From: Himantopus leucocephalus
Taxonomy: Eukaryota; Chordata; Aves; Charadriiformes; Recurvirostridae
Length of the DNA stretch: 64,000 bases
Direction: 5' to 3'
Assembly (NCBI GenBank): GCA_003993805.1
Contig: RSEF01000014.1
Span: 2,357,941 to 2,421,940 of the forward strand
Position 1 is the first letter of the stretch. Each line of letters begins with the position of its first letter. Of this stretch, positions 27,108 to 38,300 are shown piece by piece. Under the pieces are notes generated by a model. That model searched no databases and was not told the DNA's origin. It saw nothing but the letters and a program-made list of their open reading frames with translations. Both the position numbers and the translations under genes were made by a program.

Positions 27108-29030
27108 ATTATTTTCAAAGTTTAAAATTATCATTAAGAAATTAATTGCATTTAGAAACCAATTTGATAGCCGAAGACAGCACAGGTTTTCAGAATCATG
27201 TAAATGAAGATCTCACTCAAATCAAGTCTTCATGAAACCAAGAGGCTCAGACAGGTGCTTAACTACCGACAGCACAACAGCTCCATCTGAATTAAGCCTG
27301 GTCTTGGAAAGCTTCACTCACCTCCTTCCATATGAGGATGTATTAAGCCCCTCTCACTCTGCAGCACCCACTGGACAACATCTACACATGTCCAACAGCT
27401 CACTGGCTCTGACCACGCTCCCAGTTCTCCCAATTTGAGTCTGTGCTCCAGCTATGTCACTTCCAAACAGGATAGGCAGCACCAAGCCACGGTGAAATAC
27501 ATTTTCAGCCAGCTGCACTTGATTATTAGCCTGCGAGTCAATGTGAAACATTATTTCTCAAAAAAATCTTTATTAGCAAACACAAGCATACTAAATATTT
27601 AAGACACACTTACATGATCTATTGCTTAATGTAAAGTGCAAAGAGAACACTAATCTGTTGGACATGCAGCTCAAAGGATCACTGAGTAACAGTCCAGACA
27701 GAGCAGCGCTGGGCACTGGTTATCGCACACCACAGCAGAGATCATATTTAATAGTAATGAAACAATGAGGAGGCCCATCATTTTTGTGGCTTCAATTTTA
27801 TTGTCTTCAACAGCTATTTATGGGGTAGTGGTTGCAAAGAACAAGGTTCAGCTGTACTTGAAAGAAGTTGAGCAAAGCCCAGTTTAGGAAAGGTTAAATC
27901 TCGTTGCAATCTCCCCAGCCTAGCCAGGTGCAACTCCCGGGAAGTCTTTATAGCTGCGTGGCACAAAACTAGCACAGAGATCAGCAGCGAGGACCACATT
28001 TAGAAATCATTATGGAAAGAGGAGGTAAGAAAACATCATCCTTCTCTTCTGAAGAATCTGTTTGTACAATCAGGTGGTTTTTACACTGTGAAACAAGTAG
28101 TTATCAACTCAAAATGCTATATTTAAAACGCAGTGTTATTTTAGACATATTTTGTTTGTGAAGTTGGTGGGGATGGAATAAGAAGGGAGAAGTTCTTGGA
28201 TCTGTACCTCCCCCAGACATTTGAGTGCCCAAAATATACACTACTTTCTGTTACTTGATGCCATGGCAGCAACCGCTCCTTTTCCACAGCTAATGTGTTC
28301 ACAGGCAGCAAAATCGCTTGGTTGCCTCCAAGCATCCAGCCCCCACCCTTGTACCACTGATACCCAGAAAATAAACCTACTTCATTGTGCCAATATTGAT
28401 TTTGTAGAGCTTGAACATCTTTGGCAAACAGAGTCTACAACTCGAATAAAGATGATCTGATTAACTCTGCAATTGTACTTATTGCTACCAGACCCCTTTT
28501 TTCTTCTTAACGGGATTATTGATTTAGAGTTTATGGCAACTTAAATGTAACAACAAGACGTGCTGTGCACAGAGATAAAGCAAAGAAAGAAACATTCACT
28601 TTTAACAAGGAGGACAAAATAATACTTCTCTGGGCACATAAAGGAAGCTGGCACAGCTGTTAAAATAATTGATTTGTCAAGTATCTTCCTGTACAACCCA
28701 GGGATGCATGGCCTTGGTGGGGTCCAAGGCACAGAGAGTAGCTTTCACCAGACACAGCAGCACCTCCCTCGCTGAGCGTGCTCCTGCCTTCCCCAGGGTG
28801 GGTGGCTGGTCCTGGTGGGATGCACCCATGGAGAGAGGCCTGGCAGGGAGGACGAGTGCAAGAGCCGCCCGCGGACCACGGGCGAGGGCCGTAGCTTGGA
28901 CAGCAGAGCCCCCCAGCACAGGGCAGACTGGCCAGTCACCCTCCCTACCCCATAAATGAGATCTGTAGAAAATCGGAGACTTAACAAATAGTGCATATGT
29001 AAGAAAAACATACCTGTATTTAGCAGTCAA

Positions 29031-29125
29031 CATTATTATTATTATTGACCCCTGAATTTTTATTTTTTACATAAATACACACAATACACCTACATAAATA
29101 CACACTTTAAAATACATAAATACAC
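29031..29125. repeat. ATT microsatellite and CATAAATACACA tandem repeats
   Basis: Five ATT units at 29031-29046 are followed after a short spacer by several imperfect copies of (TA)CATAAATACACAC at 29070-29128. Confidence 0.8.
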
Positions 29126-29393
29126 ACTTCAAAGCACCTGCCTCTGGAGTAAGGGAAAACAAACAGAGTACACATTGTGGGGGCAGGAAATGCAGCAGAA
29201 AACCACAAGTTGTCCTCCTTGGTGGAGATACTCAGCAGAATAGTTACTCTACATAGAACTTGCATTGTTTTGCAGAACAAAAATCCAGGCTGCTCCTTCA
29301 AGGAAAAAAAAACCAAAACCAAACCTACAGTGGACTTGATTCACTTTCTTCTCCCCCTCATACTGCTGCCATCCATGGAGAAAGAAAAAAGGA

Positions 29394-29403
29394 GGGGGGG
29401 GGG
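29394..29403. repeat. Run of 10 G
   Basis: G homopolymer following an A/G-rich stretch. Confidence 0.85.
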
Positions 29404-29929
29404 AAATGCATTTACCCTAACAAAATACCAGTGTCCAGTCCAATTCTACAGTTAAGGACATACTGAAGCATTTCCCTGAATTAGGCTGGGGCTATTTACT
29501 ACAGATGCAGACTAATCCTTCTATTTCAACTCCCACAAAAGACAAAGTTAACACGTGCATCACCAGAGTTTAAAGAAAATGGATAGAAAAGTTCAGAGAC
29601 ATATTAAAGAGGAATTCAATGCTAAAACCTGAGCTTGCTGCAGAAGCCTCAACAGAATGTCAAGAACTACCTATTTGCAGGGAAACAGTATACGCTCTGT
29701 TGGCTGAGAGACCCAATTCCTAAATAAAGGGGTGGGGGGAATAAAAGAGAGAAAGTAAAAGTGAACAGGTATTATCAGCTCTAGGGGAAGCGCTGGGAGG
29801 AAAGACCACACAGACGATGAAGCAGCTGAAGACTACTGGGCTTTTAATTTTAAGATATTTATTGTACCACTCTGCAGTATCAATTAAAGTCCACGTTAAA
29901 TGAATTAAGAGTGACGTGTCTCCAAAAGC

Positions 29930-30690
29930 AGATGTCTACAGGGAAGTATGTTCCACATGGATTCATACCAGGCCTGGCATACTCACCACTGTCATTTATG
30001 ATATTGAAATCAATATATATTCTACTAGCAGTGAACTTACAGACTACAGGAAGGACAACACAATAGTAAACAAGGCTGGAAAGAGGCCAACAGAGTGGCC
30101 TGGATGGCTTAATAGATTGGGCTCTTTCCAACAAAATAGGCTTCAATAGAGCCAAGACACCAAGCTGTACGTCCAGATACAACAAGCATTCAGCATGAGA
30201 AACCGCATCCTAGAAAGCATACTGAATAAAGAATTTGGACAACATAAAGAACAAGCAGTTTGTTAGACGTTGCCAGTGGCAAAGCTATCTAATATCATCC
30301 CTGCATATATGAATCCAAGAACAGCATCTAGGAGCAGAGAGGATATTTGACTTCTCTACAGGGCATTGGCAATAACCAATTCCTGCTTCAGACCTGATGT
30401 TGAAGACTCATGATAGCAGAGAAAAAAGCCACAAGAGTGTTAAGGGCTGCAAGAAATACTCCAAATTACTCCTAATTGTTTATGCAACAGGCAGAAGGCG
30501 GCCACAGTTGACTTGCAAGGAAGGAAGGTGCCTAAGAGATAAGCAGGACAAGGACCAACAAGTGAAACCTGAAGCCAGACAAAATCAAATTAGGAAAAAA
30601 ACCCATACTCTCTTAACCCTGAGAGAATTGCCTGGAACACACTGCAAAGGGAAACATGGATTCAGTGCCTGCCGACATCTTCACACCACT
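29930..30690 (+). mobile_element. Ancient, highly decayed CR1-like LINE fragment
   Basis: No intact frame, but fragments follow the order of the CR1 reverse transcriptase C-terminus. GLIDWALSNKIGFNRAKTPS at about 30.10-30.16 kb resembles the NRLExWAxxNxMxFNxxKC motif. A DNA stretch at 30.31-30.37 kb resembles the 'GGAGCAGAGAGGTTATTT' region, another at about 30.42 kb resembles 'CAGAGAAGAGCCACAAGAAT', and one at 30.56-30.64 kb encodes a degenerate LDxFRLxIRKxFLTVRELPGTxC. The divergence is much higher than in the other CR1 copies here. Boundaries are approximate. Confidence 0.65.
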
Positions 30691-33399
30691 TTCTAGGGAA
30701 TCTGTTTTATAGGGCAGTTTACAGGCTCAGTAGAGAAATAACTGGGACCTGTGAAGGTCTACAGAGCTTGTTATTTGGAAGATGTTTCAAGCTGAGAAAT
30801 GCAATTTACTTTTCTTTGGTAACTGTTGGGAATAAGGGGTTGTTATATTCCTGTGCTACAGTTTTCAGGAGTACACAGTGTGCACTAAGGAACGTAGCCC
30901 TTCAAACCCCTTCCTGTGCCTATAATGGCTCAAATCCAGTCCACTTAGTGTTAGGCTCCTTGTGCACCACCGAAGGTAAGAACAGACTCAGACTTGCCAG
31001 TCTCAGGAAAAGGAAGTCATTTCCAAATAACAGCTCAAATCTTAAAGGCATCTTCAGCACATCCCTCTTCCACTCACTAAGGAGAGTTTCTATGATGACT
31101 ACATTATTAACGTAGCTCCCTTAAGAAGAACTGGTTCTAATGCTAACTACCTGCAGGGGACTAAAAGGATGCTTCACCGGGCCCCAGGCTGGTGACCTCA
31201 CTGAGATTTTTGTAGCTGCAACTTTCTTCTAAACCTTTTTTTAACTGAAGTCAAATACCTCTGTTTCATTTTTAACCCTTGTGTAATGACATTTTTTCCT
31301 CCATAGTGCAACCCTCTGCATTATTAATTTCAACACAAGGCAGTGTCTGCTATTAAAAATTTCATAATAAATATTATTGCCAAGTGCTGATGAGCAGATG
31401 TTAAGCAGCATTTAAAGATTACAGGACCGAGGTAGGTCAAGTTATTTTAGTTCTCTCTAGAATCTAGAAAGCTCTTTTAAGCTGATTTTATGACGAACCC
31501 GATTGCCTGCTTTTGTTACTAGAAATTCACCATATCTAATCCCCCTGTTTCATGTAGCAGAGCGCGCTGAGTGACACGAGTGTTTCTCTTCGTTCAGTTT
31601 AATCAACCAGCTGCAGTTGCATTCAATCACCTTTCCCGGAGAATGAGCCTTCATTCACTATGGCTTCATCTAGAGAATAAATTGGTATGCACAAGGAGAC
31701 AAGGACTGCCACGATTGTACCGCAATGTTGATTCAGACCCATAATAATAGTCTGTTTGCATCAGTGACCCAGGATACACGTAAACAGTTTGTGTAAGTCC
31801 AAAAATAATGGGCAATAATGCAAACTAATTCAGCTTGAAGCTGAACGCAGCAGTACACTATCTGAATGCCAGGTTTTTTGGTGGAGCACCCGATTAAAGT
31901 TAGTAAGAGCTTACTTTAGCTTTATGAGCCTGTCTGTCCTGTCAATAGTCAGAGGGCAGAGAGGGGCACCCTCTAAAGGACGACTGGGCAAAGCAGCCAG
32001 CAAGCGCACTGGGTATAGCTCTCTGGAGGATCCCAAAACACACATCCTTCCCGTCTGGAAGTTAATTTTTGTGACCTGCACCAAAAATCTCAGTTTCAGG
32101 GTGGACTGCATGTCCATGTCTTGAGCATGTCCTGCCCGAGGACTCTTACTGACTTCCTCCTTGCTGCTGTTAGTCTGCGTGTAGCTTCCTCCTAGTTCAA
32201 GTTCTTACCACCTGCTGTGTGGGTAAGACTATAATGACACGACTTGCTTAAACAGGGAGGGAAGGAAAAAGCAGAAACAGGTACCACTATCAAGACTTTT
32301 GTACCAGTAGGAAGCGTTGGGGTAACAAAGTCTTCCAGGAGGCACAAAACCTTTGGACAGACAAATCCAAAGGGGCTGTTACACTGAGGTTTGGAAACCT
32401 CACCCTCCTGCTCTAATGGAAGCAATCAATAGTCACAATGAAGTTTCCTTTCTCCTGTCTTCTATGTGTTTTGGAGGAAGACAGACATCAAACCCAAATT
32501 GTGTGCATTAAAATACAACCTCTGCAACAATTACGACAGCAAAATATAGGGCAAACTAGAGCTTAATGGCTCTATTCAAGTATTTTTTATCTCTTAAGAG
32601 GCTGTTTCAGAAACACAGTTGAAATCAGAGGCATGAGCTTTGATTTCTGTCCCCCACCCTTCCAATTCAGAAAATGATTTAAATTCCAGGAGTGCTAAAT
32701 TGACCTTGCATTCTCCTCTGCTTGTCTGCTAATTAGAGTTTAACAAGTGGTGCTTCCAGCCCTTCATAGCACATCCAGAACAGAAAGTGATGCAAATGTG
32801 AACTGATAGGAGCAGAGAGCTTTACCCTACCATCAATTTCCGCATCAATCCAGATGGGACATCAACAGGAATTTTGCAGACAGGGGATGGCCCAAAGCCA
32901 AGATGAAAGCAGCACTAATAAATCTTACTGTGGTCATGTTGCTCAGTTACACTTCCATCCTTGTTGAGGTTTAAAATATTACAGCAATTCCCATCTGGGG
33001 CAAGGCCCAGAATGTAATTTCATTCTCTTCTAATGCCTTCAGCTGACAAGACTGTCAACAGGCAAGCTTCAGTGGGTGAAACCAACACAGGGTCCATGAG
33101 CCAGGAACATTTACATCTTCAGAGATAAACTATGCGGTAGCAAATACAATATACCTTAGCATAGATCTTAATTAAATCACCTTGCAGTTGTCACTTAGGC
33201 ATTGATAATGCAACATATTACAGTGATTTTTCTAGGAAGAAAGCAAGGCTCTCTAAAAATCCCCCACCAGTCTGGATTTTCTGCTCAGCTGGATTTTCAA
33301 AGCTGTATTTGGAATTCGCCCACCTTGTGGGTGGAGCGAACAGGGAAACACAGGTAAAGCACCTCAAAGCACGGCCACCTGGAGAGCAGCAGGACGGAA
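30691..33399. other. Intergenic, no gene seen
   Basis: AT-rich, single-copy-looking DNA between two LINE fragments. It contains a near-palindromic 17-bp element at 31829-31845 in a stretch (31.68-31.88 kb) whose homeobox- and POU-like words resemble conserved non-coding DNA. No exons recognised. Confidence 0.5.
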
Positions 33400-35370
33400 C
33401 TGCAGCCACTCCAGCCAAAAAGTCACCTTCAACAGGCACCCAGTTTAAGTGCCTCTCCGCAAACGCGTAGCATGGGAAATAAACAAGAGGAGTTAGAGAC
33501 ACGCACACACCTCCAGGGCTATGATCTCACTGGCATCACAGAGACGTCGTGGGATGGCTCCTCCAACTGGAGTGTTGAAATGGACCGGTACAGGCTCTTC
33601 AGGAAGGACCCGCAGGGAGATGAGGAGGGGGTGTCACCCTCTATGTCAATGACCAGCTGGAGTGCATGGACCTCCGCCTGGGGATGGATGAGGAGCCAAC
33701 TGAGAGTTTATGGGTCAGGATTAAAGCGAATGCAGGGGCAGGTGACATTACAGAGAGGGTCTGCCACAGGCCACCTGAACAGGACAGCAGAGCGGATGAG
33801 GCCCTCTATAGACAGATAGGAGTGGCATCATGTTCAGAGGCCCTGGTCCTCATGGGGAACTTCAACCACACCGATATCTGTTGGAGTGACAGCACAGGAG
33901 GGCACAAGCAATCCAGGAAGTTCTTGGAATGCATCGATGACAACTTCCTTCTCCAAGTGGTAGAGGAGCCAAAGAGGAGAGGAGCTATGCTGGACCTTGT
34001 CCTTACCAACAGGAAGAGCTGGTGGGGAATGTCAAGCTCAAGGGCACCCTTGGCTGCAGTGATCATGAAATGGTAAGAGTTCAAGATCCTTAGGGCAGCA
34101 AGGAGGGTGCACAGCAAGCTCACTACCCTGGACTTCAGGAGAGCAGACTTTGGCCTCTTCAAGGATCTGCTTGGTAGGGTTCCATGGGATAAAGCACTGG
34201 AGAGGGGCCCAGGGAAGCTGGTTAGTATTCGAGGACCACCTCTGCCAAGCTCAGAAGCAATGTATCCCAACAAAGAAGTCAGGCAAAAAAGCCAGGAGGC
34301 CTGCATGGATGAACAAGGAGCTCCTGGACACACTCAAAAGCAAAAAGGAAGCCTACAGAGGCTGGAAGCAAGGACAGGTAGCCTGGGAGGAATACAGAGA
34401 GACTGTCCGAGCAGCCAGGGACCAGGTTAGGCAAGCTAAAGCCCAGATATAAATAAATCTGGCCAGGGACATCAAGGGCAACAAGAAAAACTTCTGTAAC
34501 TATATCAGTGATGAAAGGAAGACTAGGGAAGATGTGGGCCCTCTCCAGAAGGAAACAGGAGACCTGGTCACCCAGGATATGGAGAAGACTGAGGTACTCA
34601 ATGACTTCTTTGCCTCAGTCTTAACTGGCAAGTGCTCTAGCCACACTGCCCAAGTCACAGAATGCAAATGCAGGCGTGAGAAGGAAGAACCACCCACTGT
34701 AGGAGATCAAGTATGAGATTGTCTAAGGAACCTGAAGGTACACAAGTCCACGGGACCTGATGAAATCTGTCTGCAGGTCCTGAGGGAACTGGCAGATGAA
34801 GTTGCTAAGCAGCTTTCCATTATATTTGAAAAGTCGTGGCAGTCTAGTGAAGTTCCTACTGACTGGAAAAGGGGAAACGTAACCCCCATTTCCAAGAAGG
34901 GAAAAAAGGAAGGCCTGGGGAACTACAAGATGGTCAGTCTCACCTCTGTGCCCAGCTAGATCATGGAGCAGATCCTCCTGGAAACTCTGCTAAGGGACAT
35001 GGAAAATAAGGAGGTGATTGGTAACAGCCAACATGGCTTCGCCAAGGGCAAGTCATGCCTGACAAATTTGGTGACCCTCTCTGACAGTGTTACAGCAGTG
35101 GTGGATAAGGGGAGAGTAACAGACATCATATATCTGGACTTGTGCAAAGCGTTTGACACTGTCCTGCACAACATCCCAGTGTTGGTTGATGAGAAGTTCA
35201 ACATGAGCTGGCAATGTGCACNNNNNNNNNNNNNNNNNNNNNNNNNNNNNNNNNNNNNNNNNNNNNNNNNNNNNNNNNNNNNNNNNNNNNNNNNNNNNNN
35301 NNNNNNNNNNNNNNNNNNNNNATCTTTAAGGTCCCTTCCAACCCAAACCATTCTGTGATTCTTGTTATAC
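33400..35370 (+). mobile_element. CR1 non-LTR retrotransposon, long but defective copy
   Basis: Translated pieces match CR1 ORF2 in order. The endonuclease region has YDLTGITETSWDGSSNW at about 33.52 kb, LVLMGNFNHTDICW at about 33.85 kb and LDLVLTNRKS at about 34.00 kb. The reverse transcriptase region has [16 protein letters not shown] at about 34.76 kb, [15 protein letters not shown] at about 35.03 kb and [15 protein letters not shown] at about 35.13 kb. The CR1 3' end follows the gap at 35322-35365 (the TTTAAGGTCCCTTCCAACCC tail and then ATTCTGTG-like repeats). Frameshifts (for example near 33.63 kb) and stops make it inactive. At about 35.18 kb the frame jumps from the FDTVLHNI motif directly to a downstream [13 protein letters not shown] motif, indicating an internal deletion. 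The 5' boundary is approximate. Confidence 0.93.
35222..35321. other. Assembly gap (100 N) inside the CR1 element
   Basis: Exactly 100 N, a conventional placeholder for a gap of unknown size. The CR1 sequence before it lies in the 3' third of ORF2 and the sequence after it is the last about 45 bp of the element, so the missing part is probably several hundred bp of CR1. Confidence 0.98.
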
Positions 35371-38300
35371 AATATCCATGTAGACTGTTCTTAGAGGTAT
35401 AATTTGGTTAAACAAAGATTTATGGGGTTTTGTTCTGAATTTGTATTTTTCAAAGCCAAAAAGCATGCAAAGATGTTTTAATAATATCTGAAATGCTGCT
35501 CAGAATACAGTCAAATAACAAAGAGCTCATGTAACTAGATTTGTGCCATGCACTATTATACCAGCATTGCTAATCCAAGAAGAGGCAGAGGTATCAAAGG
35601 GATGCTGAGGAAGCACCATAGTGATGCTTCAGAATCGAGTAGTGTCTGTCAGCTCTTCAAGACACACAATTTGTATACGATTGTCGCCAACAGCCTTTTA
35701 TGCTTAGAAGGGAAAGGAGAAGGCAGTGCCGTAGAACAGTTTTCTGGGAGTTATGCCCCATATCAACAAGCTCTTATTGGAAGTTAAAAAAAAAGAAAGG
35801 ATGCAATATGTTGCATATTGCATAGACTCCAGGGAACAGGGACCCTATATCCAAAGTCTACTAAAGCTGATGGATGGTTCCCAGAGCTTTAGCAGACTCC
35901 TGATCAGCCCATCATACAGTCAATTCCCTGCCTTTCTGAACTGTAGCATACACCTTCTGCTAGTTGTAGCTGGTTTTCAGCAGTGAAGAACCATTTCTCA
36001 ATACCACTAAAAAAATAAAAATAGCTGAAGAGTCTTTATTGCTAACATAGCCCCAGAAGCGCACAAGAACCATTTGCAAGTCTGACATGGGTTTCTACAG
36101 CAACCCGTTTTCACCTTGGCATTTCATTCAGACTGCTCTAGAGCACTCCTGTCTGCATCTGGAAAATGAAATGATTGTATTTCTGGTAATGAAAAGGGAT
36201 TTGATACACACCCCCCACAGGAGAGCAGGATGAAAATGAGCATATCTGAAGCCACTTGATGCAGTCCAGCCTCCCAAAATGCAAACTTGACTTTTAGGCA
36301 AAGTCCGAGGGGAAGATGGTTCCTTCTTTTTCCACAATAATCACAACAAACAGACATTATTTCCAACTTCTGCTGAATTCAGAGACAACTTTTCCCTTCC
36401 CACACATATTGTGATGGTCACAGTTTCCTTCCACTTCTCCCCTCAAGTGATTTATGCTGTTTCACCTTCCTCCCTGTCCTCCTTCAAGTGCAAGGAGTCT
36501 GCTACAATGAACAGGGAAAAATAACTACATAAAGAGAACTGCCACTTCTCAGCTCAATGAATGCCATTGCAATTTGCATCCTCCAGCTGAAAAACAAGTA
36601 TATGAATGACCAGGCTTTGAATTCGAGCACTGGATGGCAAAACAGGACCCAATGCAAAAGATGTTAGTAAGATTCTGCTATCACTTATTGCAATGAAGGC
36701 AGATTATTTTTATTTTTAGTCCCCACCCTCGGCTGCAGGGAACTTGCCCCCCAAGGGCTGGTGCAGTGGGAGAGAGAACGAGGAGATAAAGGAACTCCCA
36801 GCACAATCCACCCACCAAAGAGGCCGCCCCAAGATTTGCTAAGCAAATGCCAAGCATCATCCATTTTCCCACAGAAACAATCACGGAAGGAAGCAAAGTC
36901 AATATATTAATTAAAACAATAAATCAACCACCTTCTCTTGCTTTCTGAAATGGCTTGATATAAATTCTCATTTACAATATTTTTGCCATATCAAGAAAGG
37001 GCCCTGCTCATTTGGCAAGGATATTTATTGTGCTCAGCAAATGCTAGCACAGTCCCCCCTTTAACACATATAACCCATCTCTAAAGATTCGTCTTCTCAC
37101 CGAGTCCTCAAAATTACTGAGTGGAAATTAAAAAAAAAATAAATAAAATAAGGACATAACAGACTCCAGTGATTCAGAGTAACCCACTCCAGCTTGTGTT
37201 TTTAAAAATAGCTTTAAAGTCACACCAGATTTTTTTGTTTCATTTTTACCAGCATGCTCAGACTTGTCTCAAACAGTTTCTCGTTCTTCTCCCATTCAAG
37301 TCTATGGAAATTTTGCCTTCAGTGTAATCAGAAGAGGAAATTGTGTCATATTCATTTCTCCAGGGTAAAGTAAGCAGAAAGGCATTAAAGACAACGGCCT
37401 AGTGCAGACACCACTACGCATGTCTGTAAAGTCACTTTACAGTGATCCTTTTACAAACTCTGCCCATGGTGCAGTACAAAACAGACCTCACTAAATTTCT
37501 GGGACCTGAACACCACCACGTGCCAGTTGAGCTCACAGATTTGCTCAGGACCAGAAGATTAAAATCATGACTACAGCCCTCAACAGGTCATCCTTGCAGC
37601 ATCCCGTACTTTCATCACTCCGAAAATCCCAGCCCCAGTCTCCAGAAGCCAGCTGCTAATGTCTTACCCCTGAGCCATCAGATGGCAACCTGAGGTCTAA
37701 GAATCGTCTACCGGCCCCTTCTGCTCCCCGAGGCTTGTGAAATTTGGCCCCTGAACGTTTGCACAGGTGTCACACTGTGGTGCAGTCCTGCAGCCGGCCC
37801 CCCTCACATCGACAGAGCTCTGTGTGATCCGCACTGACGCAGCTGAGGAAGCCTGTACTCCTCAATAGGATGCTCCGGTTTGTACATCCTCCTTCCACTT
37901 TTGCGCACAAAGCCCCGCCGGCCTTCAGGCAATTCCCAGAACAAACAGGCTGGTTTCTATTTTCAGCGGGAGCCACTGTCATTGCTTGGACTCACGTCAA
38001 GGCAATACTTTTCTTACGTTTTTTTCCAAATCCCAAGCATAGGGAAAAAAGAAAGACATTATCCCCTATGTAACTTGTTCAAAATGATGTGCCAGGTCTT
38101 AAATTAAGAAGCAAGAGCTGCATTCTGTCCCAAATACTTTGTTTAAAGCTCTTCCAAGCTGACCTGCGCAGTCAGTGGTGCCCGAGTAACCATAGCAGCA
38201 TATTTGAACAATGCCAAATACTTGTGAACAGACACACAAAAATTCAAGAGGTGGAACACACAAAGCGTGGATCTCGGTAAAAAGCAGAACAGCCACTAGA

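Larger units (their letters stand above)
27108..29929. other. Intergenic, no gene seen
   Basis: AT-rich sequence with a GC-rich pocket at 28.74-28.95 kb and the microsatellites listed separately. No recognised protein or RNA gene. Confidence 0.55.
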
